Part shown: one piece after another, positions 20,585 through 30,541 of the stretch
How positions within the stretch are numbered: position 1 is the stretch's first letter
How the letters are laid out: each line of letters starts with the position of its first letter
Assembly: GCF_002332255.1 (NCBI RefSeq)
Contig: NZ_NRGW01000001.1
Coordinates: 1,488,001-1,552,000 of the forward strand
DNA length: 64,000 nucleotides
From: Halomonas sp. JB37
Lineage (GTDB): Bacteria; Pseudomonadota; Gammaproteobacteria; Pseudomonadales; Halomonadaceae
Direction of reading: 5' to 3'
The notes under the pieces: model-generated
Told to the model about the DNA's origin: nothing
The model's input: the letters and a program-made list of their open reading frames with translations, nothing else
The model's database searches: none
Translations under genes and position numbers: made by a program

Positions 20585-21301
20585 ATGCTCAATCGCTCGC
20601 TGCGTCGTTTCATGCGTCTGCTATGGCGTTTTGTATGGCGCGGCCTGCTAGCGTTTGCGCTCTTATCAGTGGCGATTGTGCTGCTTTTTAGCGTGGTTCC
20701 CCCGCCGGGATCAATGGTCATGGTCGAACGCAAAGTGCAGAGTTGGATTAACAGCGAGCCAATTCGCATACAGCGGCAGTGGCGCAGCTGGGGTTCGCTT
20801 TCTGCGAATGCCAAGCTGGCCGTTATTGCCGCAGAAGATCAGCGTTTCCCTCATCACGGTGGGTTTGATTTAGTGGAGCTGCGGCGGGCATTGCAGGCTA
20901 GCCAAGACGGTGGGCGGCTGCGTGGCGCTAGTACGCTTAGCCAACAAACGGCCAAGAATGTTTTTCTATGGACGGGACGAAGCTGGGCGCGAAAAGGCTT
21001 AGAGGCGTGGTTTACGCTGCTGATTGAAACGCTATGGAGCAAGCAGCGTATTCTGGAGGTATATCTTAACGTGGCCGAATGGGATAGCGGTGTGTTTGGC
21101 TTAGAGGCGGCTTCTCAGCATTATTTTGGCGTTTCTGGCAACAGCCTTACTGAGCGCCAAGCAAGCCTGCTTGCCGCTATTTTACCCAGTCCTCGTACGC
21201 GTAGCGCTGCCCGCCCAGACGCCCAGGTTGAACGGCGCAGCCAGTGGATACGCCAGCAAATGCGTAATTTAGGTGGCCCAGGCTATCTAAATAATCTGTA
21301 A
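20585..21301 (+). CDS. mtgA: Monofunctional peptidoglycan glycosyltransferase MtgA
   Basis: MtgA polymerises lipid II glycan strands without transpeptidase activity. The 238-residue protein has one N-terminal membrane helix (about residues 18-40) and a GT51 domain with the catalytic EDQRFPHHGGFD, STLSQQTAKNVFLW and LEVYLNVAEWDSGVFG motifs. It follows fghA after ten bases, although the two functions are unrelated. Confidence 0.93.
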   Translation: MLNRSLRRFMRLLWRFVWRGLLAFALLSVAIVLLFSVVPPPGSMVMVERKVQSWINSEPIRIQRQWRSWGSLSANAKLAVIAAEDQRFPHHGGFDLVELRRALQASQDGGRLRGASTLSQQTAKNVFLWTGRSWARKGLEAWFTLLIETLWSKQRILEVYLNVAEWDSGVFGLEAASQHYFGVSGNSLTERQASLLAAILPSPRTRSAARPDAQVERRSQWIRQQMRNLGGPGYLNNL

Positions 21302-21312
21302 ATGTTTTGCCG

Positions 21313-22278
21313 CTATGCCGTCTTGTCTCTGGGCTTTCGAACTACCATGACCACACCGACCAAAGCAATCAGCATGCCTCCCAGCCCTAGCAGTGGGAGG
21401 CGTTCGTCAAATAGCCACCACGCTTGAAGCGCCGTGACCGGTGGCACCAGGTAAAAAAGGCTCGCTACCCGCGAGGCTTCGCCCTTTTTTATCAATGCCA
21501 TGAGCAGCAAAATAGCGGCGACTGAGAGAATCAGCACCAGCCATCCAAGCGTCAGTGCAAAGGTGATGGTCCATTCAACCTCGCGTGTTTCAAACAACAG
21601 TGCTCCACATCCCAGCAAAACCCCTGCTGCCAAATATTGAATAACAGCTCCTGACAGCAGCGGCATACTGGTGCAGTAGCGTTTTTGATACAGCGTGCCC
21701 ACTGAAATACCTATTAAAGCGGTCGTCACACACAGCAGCGCGTTTATGCCGAAGCCATCGAAAAGCGATTCGCCAATCTCAAGCTTACTGCCCAGTACAA
21801 AGACGATGCCGATTAACCCCAGCATTAACCCTAGCCATTGGCGTCGAGTAAGCCGTTCGCCTAAGAGCGGCCCCGCAAACGCTGCGGTCAGTAGCGGCTG
21901 AAGGCCGACAAGAAGAGCCGCAAGGCCCGCAGGCATGCCTAGACTAATGCCATAAAAAACGCCGCCTAAATAGGCCCCGTGGACCAAGCAACCGGCTATC
22001 GCGATATGCACCCATAGCATCGGTGATGATGGCCAGGAAATACGCATCGCCACGACGAGGGGCGTTAGCAGCAACAGCGTTAGGACAAAACGAATAAACA
22101 AAAACGTAAAAGGTTCTGCATAGGGAAGGCCGAATTTCGCACCAATGAAGCCAGTACTCCATAGCAGCACAAAAAGAATAGGCATTGCCGCAAGCCCTAA
22201 CGAGGTTCGGTATTTTTTGTGCAAGCTATTGAAATTAATCACTATAGTTTTCCTGAAAAGAAGGGCGTAAGCGCGCAT
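21313..22278 (-). CDS. EamA-family drug/metabolite transporter
   Basis: A 321-residue inner-membrane carrier with two EamA repeats of about five helices each, e.g. LLWSTGFIGAKFGLPYAEP in the first and the VPPVTALQAWWLFDE segment in the second. Such proteins export amino acids, metabolites or drugs; the substrate is unknown. The start is uncertain: besides ATG 22278, an in-frame GTG near residue 13 has AGGA upstream. It faces mtgA tail-to-tail. Confidence 0.85.
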   Translation of the reverse strand: MRAYALLFRKTIVINFNSLHKKYRTSLGLAAMPILFVLLWSTGFIGAKFGLPYAEPFTFLFIRFVLTLLLLTPLVVAMRISWPSSPMLWVHIAIAGCLVHGAYLGGVFYGISLGMPAGLAALLVGLQPLLTAAFAGPLLGERLTRRQWLGLMLGLIGIVFVLGSKLEIGESLFDGFGINALLCVTTALIGISVGTLYQKRYCTSMPLLSGAVIQYLAAGVLLGCGALLFETREVEWTITFALTLGWLVLILSVAAILLLMALIKKGEASRVASLFYLVPPVTALQAWWLFDERLPLLGLGGMLIALVGVVMVVRKPRDKTA

Positions 22279-22389
22279 CAGTTACTTATTGTTCTTTTTG
22301 TTACTAACTTTTACATCATAAATTGAACCTGCTTGGATACGGCGCGTCACAGTTGGCACATCCATAACGTGTGAATGAGGTTTCTTATT

Positions 22390-22782
22390 ATGCAACGTAT
22401 AACTGCTCTGTTCTCTGCTGCCCTACTTGCCACTGGTCTGATGACGGCTACTGCCCACGCCCAGCAAGAGCAAGATCCAGCGCAAGATCCGATGGCTACA
22501 CAGCAAGCAGCGCCAGCCCAGGATTTCTCTGATGATCAGCTCCAGCAGTTTGCCGATGCTTCTCAAGAAATTGCGGTAGTTTCGCAAGAGTACACTCAGC
22601 GTCTGCAGGAAGCGGAAGATGAATCATCGCAGCAGGAAGTGCGCACTGAAGCCAACGACCGAATGATTGAAGTGGTCGAAGACAGCGGCCTAGATGTTGA
22701 TACCTTCAACGCTATCGGTCAATCCATTCAGCAAGATCCAGAGATGATGCAGCGCGTTCAAGAAATGGCCGGTCAATCATAA
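22390..22782 (+). CDS. Secreted DUF4168-type protein
   Basis: A 130-residue protein with a signal peptide (RITALFSAALLATGLMTATAHAQ) followed by a Gln/Asp/Glu-rich helical region (DFSDDQLQQFADASQEIAVVSQEYTQRL) as in DUF4168 proteins. Its role is unknown. The ATG at 22390 has AGG upstream; ATG 22375 is also in frame. It stands alone, with a terminator after it. Confidence 0.75.
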   Translation: MQRITALFSAALLATGLMTATAHAQQEQDPAQDPMATQQAAPAQDFSDDQLQQFADASQEIAVVSQEYTQRLQEAEDESSQQEVRTEANDRMIEVVEDSGLDVDTFNAIGQSIQQDPEMMQRVQEMAGQS

Positions 22783-22859
22783 GGTCGATGAGCAAGATCC
22801 GCTGACATTATTTGACTTGATTCGCAAAAATTAATGCCAGTGTGGCCTTTGCCACTTAA

Positions 22860-22888
22860 AGCCCGGTGCTCTCAGCACCGGGCTTTTT
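22860..22888 (+). terminator. Intrinsic terminator after the DUF4168 gene
   Basis: AGCCCGGTGCT / AGCACCGGGCT, an 11-bp perfect stem with a CTC loop, followed by TTTT. Confidence 0.9.
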
Positions 22889-22986
22889 GCTGTTAACTGC
22901 TTTTATTATGCGCACAGGGTTTACGTCCAGGGGCCATCCCTACACAATTCACCTTAACTTTTGAACGTTACGCTCTAGGAGATTCC

Positions 22987-24900
22987 ATGGACGTTGAGCT
23001 GTTAGAAATACGCCAGCATATGGGGCGGTTCCCGCCTTTCGACGGCCTATCGGATGATCTTCTTGATACCATTGCCGAGCAGGTGGAAGTCAGCTACTTC
23101 AAAAATGGCAGCGCTATTTTAGTGCTTAACGAGACGCTCAATGATTTGTGCTATATCCGTAGCGGCGCTGTAGAAGTTTACCGTAGCAAAGGAGAGTTAC
23201 ATAACCGCCTGGGTGAAGGCGATATTTTTGGTCACTTTAGCCTGCTGCGTAATCACAAGGTGCGTTTCCCCGCAGAGGCTATAGAAGATACGTTAATCTA
23301 TTTTATTCCTGATGTAGTGTTCCAGCGGCTGTGTGAAGAAGACGATCATTTTGCCGACTTTGTAGAGCTTGAGCGACCACGGTTAGAAACGATCGCTGAG
23401 CAGCAAAAAAAATCCAACGATATGATGGTCACGCGGATACGCAAGCTGCTTACCCGGAATCCGGTAATGGTTGAAACCTCGACCAGCGTTCAGCTTGCCG
23501 CACAGCAGATGAGTGAAGCACAGGCCTCTGCGCTACTCGTCATCAAAGAGGGCATTGGTGATAACCCACGCTTCAGCTTTCAAGATAGCGAAGGTCGAAC
23601 CTGGCAAATGTGTGGCATTCTGACCGATAGCGATTTTCGTACCCGCGTGGTGGCTGAAGGCCTACCGCCGCAAACGCCAGTAGGCGAGGTGATTTCCTCA
23701 CGGCTCATCACCGTTCAATCCGACGTTTCTGTCAATGAAGCGATGCTGACGATGCTGCGTAATAACGTGCACCACTTGCCTGTGCTGTATCGTCAGCGCC
23801 CCGTAGGCGTCGTACATTTATCCGATATTATCCGCTATGAAACACACAGTGGCCTCTATTTGGTTAGCAATATCTTTAACCAATCAAGCGTGCAGGGGCT
23901 TGCCCGTTTAGCGTCGGATGTCAGGGCCTCGTTTGTGCGTATGGTGCAAGAGGGTGCTAACTCTCAGATGGTCGGTAGCGCACTCTCAACGGTTGGGCGT
24001 AGTTTTACAAGACGACTGTTGGAAATGGCTGAAGCCGAGCTTGGACCTCCGCCCGTGCCCTATTGCTTTATGGTCAATGGCTCTATGGCGCGCAATGAAC
24101 AGAGCATTGTCACGGATCAGGATAATGCGCTGATCCTTTCAGATGAGTTTAACCCTGAGCAGCATGATGCATATTTTCTCGCTATGGCAAACATTGTCAG
24201 CGATGGCCTAGATGCCTGTGGCTATACCTATTGCAAAGGCGATGTTATGGCCACCAATACGCAATGGCGTCAGCCGCTAAGTGTTTGGAAACGTTACTTC
24301 CAAGATTGGATGGCTAATCCAACGCCGGAAAGACTGCTACATAGCTCGATTTTCTTCGATCTGGATAGCTGCTATGGCGAGGATCACTATGTGGAAGCAC
24401 TGCAAGATCAGATTGCTCTGACGGCGCCCAAATCGCCTCTCTTCTTAGCGGCTATGGCGCGTAATGCGTTAAACCGCACGCCGCCGTTGGGATTTTTTCG
24501 CACCTTTGTGATGGAGCAAGACGGTAAGCACAATAACTCCATCAATCTTAAGCGGCGAGGCACGGCGCCGATGGTAGATTTGGTGCGGATACACGCCTTG
24601 GCCTGTGGTTCTAAGGCACAAAACTCGTTTCAGCGTTTGAATGACATCAGTCACACGCAGCTATTGGCGACCGGCATGAGCGAAAAGCTGAGCTACGCAT
24701 TTGAGTTTTTATGCATGTCGCGAATACGCCATCAGATGATTGATCTTCAAGAGGATCGTCTGCCTGATAACAATATCGAGCCAGAAAATGTTGAAGATAG
24801 CGAACGTCACACGTTGAAGGATGCTTTCCAAGTGCTCAGTAACGCACAGAAGTTTTTAAAATTCCGCTATCCGATGCCCGCCCAGCGGCAGGGGCGCTAG
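22987..24900 (+). CDS. cNMP-binding / CBS-pair / DUF294 nucleotidyltransferase-like protein
   Basis: A 637-residue cytoplasmic signalling protein. In order: a cyclic-nucleotide-binding domain (residues about 15-140, GDIFGHFSLL), two CBS motifs (about 150-280, GILTDSDFRTRVV and GVVHLSDI), a GlnD-like nucleotidyltransferase core (GSMARNEQSIVTDQDNALI, about 365-385) and a DUF294 C-terminal domain. Homologues in pseudomonads sit beside the DnaQ-like exonuclease found here one base downstream. A regulatory role sensing adenylates is plausible; the substrate is unknown. Confidence 0.88.
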   Translation: MDVELLEIRQHMGRFPPFDGLSDDLLDTIAEQVEVSYFKNGSAILVLNETLNDLCYIRSGAVEVYRSKGELHNRLGEGDIFGHFSLLRNHKVRFPAEAIEDTLIYFIPDVVFQRLCEEDDHFADFVELERPRLETIAEQQKKSNDMMVTRIRKLLTRNPVMVETSTSVQLAAQQMSEAQASALLVIKEGIGDNPRFSFQDSEGRTWQMCGILTDSDFRTRVVAEGLPPQTPVGEVISSRLITVQSDVSVNEAMLTMLRNNVHHLPVLYRQRPVGVVHLSDIIRYETHSGLYLVSNIFNQSSVQGLARLASDVRASFVRMVQEGANSQMVGSALSTVGRSFTRRLLEMAEAELGPPPVPYCFMVNGSMARNEQSIVTDQDNALILSDEFNPEQHDAYFLAMANIVSDGLDACGYTYCKGDVMATNTQWRQPLSVWKRYFQDWMANPTPERLLHSSIFFDLDSCYGEDHYVEALQDQIALTAPKSPLFLAAMARNALNRTPPLGFFRTFVMEQDGKHNNSINLKRRGTAPMVDLVRIHALACGSKAQNSFQRLNDISHTQLLATGMSEKLSYAFEFLCMSRIRHQMIDLQEDRLPDNNIEPENVEDSERHTLKDAFQVLSNAQKFLKFRYPMPAQRQGR

Positions 24901-24901
24901 G

Positions 24902-25627
24902 ATGCATGGAATACGCCCACGCCAAAAAATAACGCAGGCCGACTGGGCAGGTTATATGGCTCAGCGGCTGGAGAAAGCACGTAATCCAGCCATTCAAAAT
25001 TTTTTTGGTACGTTACTTCCAGATCCTGAAACGCCTATTTCGCAGGTGCCTATGGTGGCGCTGGATATGGAAACCACTGGGCTTGATGAGCGGCGGCACG
25101 CGATCGTAAGTGTCGGCATTGTGCCGTTTACGCTAGACCGTATAAAACTCGCCGAACGGCGCTATTGGGTCGTTAACCCTTCGCGCCCATTGGCAGAAGC
25201 GTCCATTGCCTATCATCATATTACCCACTCCGAAATTGCGCAGGCACCGGACTTAGAGGCAATACTCGACGAGCTATTGATGCAGCTAGCCGGGCGCTTA
25301 GTCGTGGTGCATTTTCGCAATATTGAGCGACCCTTCTTAGATGCGGCCGTTAATGCGCGGCGAGGGGAAGGGGTGCTGTTTCCAATGATTGATACGATGT
25401 CTCTGGAAGCTAGGCTACACCGTCAAACGCTATGGGCCCGTTTTCGTCGCTGGCTGGGCCGCCCACCGGTTTCGATACGCCTGAATGCTAGCCGTGAGCG
25501 CTATGGGCTGCCTGTTTATCAAGGGCACCATGCGCTGGTGGATGCCTTGGCGACGGCAGAGTTGCTGCAGGCACAGATTGCTACTCACTATCGACCGGAA
25601 ACGCCATTGAAAGATCTATGGTGCTGA
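24902..25627 (+). CDS. DnaQ-like 3'-5' exonuclease
   Basis: A 241-residue DEDDh exonuclease: ExoI motif DMETTGLD (Asp and Glu), ExoII region HFRNIERPFLDAA, and ExoIII HHALVDALATAELL with the His-Asp pair. It starts one base after the stop of the DUF294 gene, so the two are co-translated. The pair suggests a common pathway, with the exonuclease acting on RNA or DNA in a nucleotide-controlled process. This is inference. Confidence 0.88.
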   Translation: MHGIRPRQKITQADWAGYMAQRLEKARNPAIQNFFGTLLPDPETPISQVPMVALDMETTGLDERRHAIVSVGIVPFTLDRIKLAERRYWVVNPSRPLAEASIAYHHITHSEIAQAPDLEAILDELLMQLAGRLVVVHFRNIERPFLDAAVNARRGEGVLFPMIDTMSLEARLHRQTLWARFRRWLGRPPVSIRLNASRERYGLPVYQGHHALVDALATAELLQAQIATHYRPETPLKDLWC

Positions 25628-25657
25628 GCGCATAAGATTGAAAGGCTAGAAAGCAAA

Positions 25658-25682
25658 ACGGGCAACCCAGAGGGTTGCCCGT
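25658..25682. terminator. Bidirectional terminator between exonuclease and BCCT genes
   Basis: ACGGGCAACCC / GGGTTGCCCGT, an 11-bp perfect stem with an AGA loop, T-run on both strands; it serves two convergent genes. Confidence 0.85.
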
Positions 25683-25714
25683 TTGCATTGCAGCGATAGT
25701 ACTTAAGACAGTTC

Positions 25715-27415
25715 TTAGACCGCTTTAGGTTCGCTCATTAATCCTTTGATGATGGCATAACACGCCACCAGCAGGATAATAGTGAACGGGAAGCCGGTAG
25801 ATACTGCCATGGTTTGCAGAGCGGTTAAGCCACCGCCTAGCAGCAGAGCAATCGCAATAGCGCCCTCAATGATCGCCCAGAACACGCGCTGAGGCGTGGG
25901 TGCATCTACTTTGCCGCCCGCTGTGATTGAGTCAATCACAAGAGAGCCTGAGTCGGATGAGGTCACAAAGAAGATAATCACCAGCAAAATAGCGATGAAA
26001 GAGGTGATTTGCGACAGCGGCAGCTGCTCCAACATGATAAAGAGCTGTAGATCGACACCTGCATCCCGCACGGCCGTAATACCCTGGCTCACAAATTGGT
26101 CAATAGCCGTGCCGCCAAAGGTGGTCATCCAGAGTACCGATACCAGCGAAGGTATTAGCAGCACTGAAATCAAAAACTCACGCACTGTACGGCCGCGTGA
26201 TACCCGCGCGATAAACATGCCGACGTAAGGGGACCAGGAAATCCACCATGCCCAGTAGAAGGCCGTCCAGCCTTGGCTGAAGTTAGCGTCTTCGCGGCCA
26301 AACGGGTTTGACAGCGCTGGTAAGTGAACCGCATAGCTCCACAGGTTCTCAAAGAAGCCAGTTAAAATCAGCAGCGTCGGGCCGACAGCGATGACGAAGA
26401 CAAGCAGCAGCGCCGCCATGGCGATGTTGATCTTGGAGAGCAGCTGCACACCCTTGTCGACGCCCGCCACAATTGAGCCAATGGCGATAATCGTAATCCC
26501 GATAATCAGCAGGATCATCGTGACATCGCTTTCAGGCGCGCCGAACAGGTAGCTTAGGCCCGCGGCTGCTTGGCTAGCACCAAGGCCGAGCGAGGTAGCC
26601 AAACCAAACAGCGACGCAAATACCGCTAAAATATCGATGACATGACCTGGCCAGCCCCAAACGCGCTCACCCAAAATTGGGTAAAACACTGAGCGCATAG
26701 AAAGCGGCAGGCCCTTGTTAAAGGCGAACAGCGCTAGCGACAGTGCCACAATCGCGTAAATCGCCCAGGGGTGTAAGCCCCAGTGATAGATAGTCGCTGC
26801 CATGGCGAGCGATGCAGCGGCGGCAGGATCACCTTCGGCACCGCCTAATGGCGCCCAGTCACTGCCACTGAGTGAGGTGCCAAAATGTGTCAGCGGCTCA
26901 TTGACGCCGAAGAACATCAGGCCAATGCCCATGCCTGCGGCAAACAGCATTGAGAACCAGCCCATGTAGGTGTAATCAGGCTTGGCATCAGCACCGCCAA
27001 TACGGATTTTACCCAACGGTGAGAAAATCAGGCCAATACAGAGAATGACGAATATATTCGCCGCTGACATAAAGAACCACGCTAAATTACCGGTCAGAAA
27101 GCCGAAAATAGCGTCATAAATAGGCGCGATAGTGTCTTGTAGCGCCAGTGTTAGTACCACAAACAGCAGGACGACGATCGCCGAAATGCTGAACACCTTT
27201 CCATGTAGGTCAAGATTAAGACCCATGGTAGTGGTGGTAATGTTGTCCTGACCGATCACGTAATCCGTGTCGATTAGATTAGCCGCGCCATCTGGAGAGC
27301 GTATGCCCTCAGAGCTCGGCTCTTCAGGGGAGCGTTTATCGTCGTGGTTATCCACAGGAGCCTCTCTATGGCGATCAAAAAATAGGGTGTACAGAAACCA
27401 AAATGTGGTCGTCAA
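25715..27415 (-). CDS. BCCT-family betaine/choline/carnitine transporter
   Basis: A sodium- or proton-coupled carrier for compatible solutes. The 566-residue protein has about twelve membrane helices; characteristic segments are FAAGMGIGLMFFGVNEPL, the aromatic MAATIYHWGLHPWAIYA, and FYWAWWISWSPYVGMFIARVSRGRTVREF. The likely true start is GTG 27355, with GAGAGG upstream, which would remove 20 residues. It lies downstream of proVWX on the same strand, forming an osmoprotectant uptake cluster. Confidence 0.93.
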   Translation of the reverse strand: MTTTFWFLYTLFFDRHREAPVDNHDDKRSPEEPSSEGIRSPDGAANLIDTDYVIGQDNITTTTMGLNLDLHGKVFSISAIVVLLFVVLTLALQDTIAPIYDAIFGFLTGNLAWFFMSAANIFVILCIGLIFSPLGKIRIGGADAKPDYTYMGWFSMLFAAGMGIGLMFFGVNEPLTHFGTSLSGSDWAPLGGAEGDPAAAASLAMAATIYHWGLHPWAIYAIVALSLALFAFNKGLPLSMRSVFYPILGERVWGWPGHVIDILAVFASLFGLATSLGLGASQAAAGLSYLFGAPESDVTMILLIIGITIIAIGSIVAGVDKGVQLLSKINIAMAALLLVFVIAVGPTLLILTGFFENLWSYAVHLPALSNPFGREDANFSQGWTAFYWAWWISWSPYVGMFIARVSRGRTVREFLISVLLIPSLVSVLWMTTFGGTAIDQFVSQGITAVRDAGVDLQLFIMLEQLPLSQITSFIAILLVIIFFVTSSDSGSLVIDSITAGGKVDAPTPQRVFWAIIEGAIAIALLLGGGLTALQTMAVSTGFPFTIILLVACYAIIKGLMSEPKAV

Positions 27416-27577
27416 CCAACATCGAATAGCGCATGGTTAGTCGCCCACAATAGCAAATCTGTTAGCAGAGCATTCAACGTATTATGCGTCGCCTTGCATA
27501 ATAAATAGATTTACAACGACGGCAGAGGGCAAACGTCCTTTGCCGTCGTATCGACAAGCTTGTTTAGCTGTTTAGTC

Positions 27578-28453
27578 TTAGCTACCTAGCCACTGTTCGA
27601 CTATGTCTTGGTTGTCTTCAATCCACTGTTTAGCATTTTCGTAAGGATCGCTTCCATCTTCCTGATTTAGCAGCATGACTTCGCCCATCTGCTCTGGTGT
27701 CCACTCGAAGGCATCGAGAATTGCATAGGCTTCGGGCATGTCGTCCTTCAGGCCTTGACGAACGACCGTGTGAATCTGCTCCGCACCACCGTAAACGTTT
27801 TTCGGATCATCTAGGTATTTAAGGTCAAAGCGCGCGAACATCCAGTGAGGGGTCCAGCCGGTGACAACGATATTTTCTTCGTTGTTGATGGCGCTAGAAA
27901 GTGCCGCTGTCATGGTGGCACCACTGCCACTACGCAGGTTCAGCCCAAGGTCATAGGTATCCACAACCTTTTCGGACAGCGCCATCAAGCCTGCACCGGG
28001 GTCAATACCGATGATCTCGCCATTAAAACTGTCGGCGTTATCGTTAAGATCAGCAATGGAGTCGATATCGGCGTACTCGGGCACGACGAGGCCCAGCTTA
28101 GTGCCGTCGAGATTAGCGCCTAGATCTTCAGTGCTGTCGCCTACGCGTTCCATGTATTCAGCGTGGGTGGTCGGCAGCCAAGCGGCAACGATAGCGTCCG
28201 CGTCACCCGTAGAAAGCGCCTGGAACATGGCCGCTGCTGAGAGAGAGGTAAGGTCAACCTCATAGCCCGCTTGTTCAAGCACGGCGGCGATAACGTTGGT
28301 GGAAGCAACTTCAGATGACCACTCCACGTAGGCCAGGTTAATCGAGCCTTTGTCTTCTTCGGCTTGCGCCGCGCTGCTAACCGCGATACCGGTTCCGGCT
28401 AATAGCGCCAGCGAGGCCATACGGATGCGGAGGTTCAATGTGCGATATTTCAT
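27578..28453 (-). CDS. proX: Glycine betaine/proline-type ABC transporter substrate-binding protein
   Basis: A periplasmic OpuAC-family protein of 291 residues. The signal peptide ends near SSAAQAEE. The mature part has aromatic residues in the places used for betaine cages (AYVEWSSEV, AAWLPTTHAEY, TGWTPHWMFARF). It is the last gene of a proVWX-type operon; 55 bases separate it from proW. The mature protein is acidic, in line with a halophile. Confidence 0.9.
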   Translation of the reverse strand: MKYRTLNLRIRMASLALLAGTGIAVSSAAQAEEDKGSINLAYVEWSSEVASTNVIAAVLEQAGYEVDLTSLSAAAMFQALSTGDADAIVAAWLPTTHAEYMERVGDSTEDLGANLDGTKLGLVVPEYADIDSIADLNDNADSFNGEIIGIDPGAGLMALSEKVVDTYDLGLNLRSGSGATMTAALSSAINNEENIVVTGWTPHWMFARFDLKYLDDPKNVYGGAEQIHTVVRQGLKDDMPEAYAILDAFEWTPEQMGEVMLLNQEDGSDPYENAKQWIEDNQDIVEQWLGS

Positions 28454-28508
28454 TCACGTTCTCCCTTGGGTATAGATTTATTAATGTGTCGTTCTACTGC
28501 TATTTGCA

Positions 28509-29339
28509 CTATTGCCGTGTTTTCCTGAGCGACTGTGTTAAGCGATCAAGCAACATCGCCAGAATCACGACCGCAATACCTGCTTCAAAACCATCACCAG
28601 GGCGCAGACGCTGAATGGCCCGCCACACCTCGCTGCCTAGCCCATCTGCACCAATCATCGCGGCAATCACCACCATGGAAAGGGCGAGCATAATGGTCTG
28701 GTTAATACCTGCCATCACCGTCGGTAACGAGAGTGGCAGCTGTACTTTGAATAGTTTCTGGCTCCGCGTTGCGCCATAGGCGTCGGCGGCTTCAATCAGC
28801 TCTACCGGGACTTGGCGAATACCTAGCGTTGTAAAACGTATCGCTGGCGGCATTGAAAAAATAACGGTCGCGAAAATAGCCGATACCGAGCCAATGCCGA
28901 AAAATGGAATCGCGGGAATCAAATACACGAAAGCCGGCATGGTCTGCATAAAATCTAGCGTCGGCATGATGAACCGATAAAGACGGTCCGATAAGGCCGC
29001 TGTGATGCCCACCGGTAGCGCAATAATCACGGCAACGAAGGTAGCAAAGACGACCAGAGTGAGCGTCTCAATCATGGGGTTCCATAGCCCCAGATTCCAA
29101 ATCAACGCTAGGCCAGCAATAGCGCCAATGGCTAAGCGAGGGCCGGCCAGTTTCCAGCATAAGAGCGCAATCAGCGCCAGCAGCGCCCATTCAGGCAGCC
29201 ACATTAAGCTATCGTTTAAGACATCAATGCCGGTTTGAGTGAAGCGCGAGATGCCCCGGGTTACCGATGAGTATTCGCTGGTCAACCAGGTCAGGCCCGT
29301 TTCGATCCAATTACCAAGCGGAATGCGAGGGATATCCAT
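28509..29339 (-). CDS. proW: Glycine betaine ABC transporter permease
   Basis: A 276-residue permease with six or seven membrane segments and the EAA-type cytoplasmic loop (ELIEAADAYGATRSQKLFKVQLPLSLP begins it) that contacts ProV. It is shorter than E. coli ProW, lacking most of the long periplasmic N-terminal tail. Its ATG overlaps the proV stop at 29339, so the two are coupled. Confidence 0.92.
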   Translation of the reverse strand: MDIPRIPLGNWIETGLTWLTSEYSSVTRGISRFTQTGIDVLNDSLMWLPEWALLALIALLCWKLAGPRLAIGAIAGLALIWNLGLWNPMIETLTLVVFATFVAVIIALPVGITAALSDRLYRFIMPTLDFMQTMPAFVYLIPAIPFFGIGSVSAIFATVIFSMPPAIRFTTLGIRQVPVELIEAADAYGATRSQKLFKVQLPLSLPTVMAGINQTIMLALSMVVIAAMIGADGLGSEVWRAIQRLRPGDGFEAGIAVVILAMLLDRLTQSLRKTRQ

Positions 29340-30541
29340 TATTGCTCTCCTGCTCGTGCCAGTTCATCGAGTACCGCGCCTTTTACCACCACGCCCAGCA
29401 GCTGCTGTTGCTGGTCAGTAACGGCGATGGGGAAGCTTTTTTCACTGAACATGGCAAACAGGTTATGCAGCGGTTCGTCCATGGGAACTTTGCGGAAATC
29501 TTGGGTTAAGTAGGGGATGATGGAGCTGGCACCTTCGTCAATTGCGCGGCTAGCCGCATCAGCCTCTAATAAACCGAGCAAGCGACGGTCACGGTCGACA
29601 ACATAGATAGAGTCGATGCTATGGTCACGCATACGGTGTAGCGCAGTGCGGGGGCCATCGCTATCGCGAGCAGTCGAGCGCAACGGTCGCATAGCACTTT
29701 CAGCGGTTAATATGCGTGCGCGATCAACGCCTTGGATAAAGCGCCGTACGTAGTCATCTGCCGGCTGGGTGAGGATCTCTTCGGGCGTGCCAATTTGCAC
29801 GACTTCGCCATCTTTCAGCAGCACGATCCGGTCGCCAATGTTGAGCGCCTCATCGAGATCGTGAGTAATGAATACCGTGGTCTTTTGCATTTTAGACTGC
29901 AGCTGCAAAAGCTCTTGCTGCATGTCTTTACGAATCAGCGGGTCGAGTGCCGAGAAGGCTTCGTCCATCAATAGCACCGTCGCATCGTTGGCCAGCGCGC
30001 GCGCTAAGCCAACGCGCTGCTGCATGCCGCCAGAAAGCTGATTAGGATAAGCATTTTCCCAGCCTTCAAGGCCAACCTGCTTGAGCGAACGGTGGGCAAT
30101 TTCATGCCGTTCTGCCTTCTCAACGCCGCGGATCTCTAGGCCAAATTCAGCATTCTGTTGAACGGTACGATGAGGAAAGAGCGCAAAGTTCTGAAACACC
30201 ATTGAAAAGTGGCGGCGACGGCACTCTAAAAGCGCCTTTTCTTTTAAGGTTGGAATGTTCTCACCGTCGATGATGATCTCACCTTCGGTGGTTTCAATAA
30301 GACGGTTGAGACAGCGAATCAGCGTTGATTTGCCAGATCCTGACAGCCCCATGATGACTAGCAGCTCTCCTTCATAGACATCAAAGGAGATATTGGAAAG
30401 CCCGAGTGTCTGGCCTGTTTTTTCCAAAATCTCTGGGCGCTTCATGCCTTGGTTGCGAAGCTCAATGGCTTTTTGGGGATGCTTGCCAAAGACTTTACTT
30501 AAACCGCGCACTTGAATTTTGACGGGTCGTGTTTGATCCAT
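29339..30541 (-). CDS. proV: Glycine betaine ABC transporter ATP-binding protein
   Basis: A 400-residue ATPase. Walker A is GLSGSGKST, the signature LSGGMQQRVGLARAL, Walker B LLMDEAFSALDP and the switch THDLDEA. A C-terminal CBS pair follows (about residues 280-395), the osmosensing module of ProV/OpuA proteins. It is the first gene of proV-proW-proX; the AT-rich region upstream should hold the promoter. Confidence 0.94.
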   Translation of the reverse strand: MDQTRPVKIQVRGLSKVFGKHPQKAIELRNQGMKRPEILEKTGQTLGLSNISFDVYEGELLVIMGLSGSGKSTLIRCLNRLIETTEGEIIIDGENIPTLKEKALLECRRRHFSMVFQNFALFPHRTVQQNAEFGLEIRGVEKAERHEIAHRSLKQVGLEGWENAYPNQLSGGMQQRVGLARALANDATVLLMDEAFSALDPLIRKDMQQELLQLQSKMQKTTVFITHDLDEALNIGDRIVLLKDGEVVQIGTPEEILTQPADDYVRRFIQGVDRARILTAESAMRPLRSTARDSDGPRTALHRMRDHSIDSIYVVDRDRRLLGLLEADAASRAIDEGASSIIPYLTQDFRKVPMDEPLHNLFAMFSEKSFPIAVTDQQQQLLGVVVKGAVLDELARAGEQ

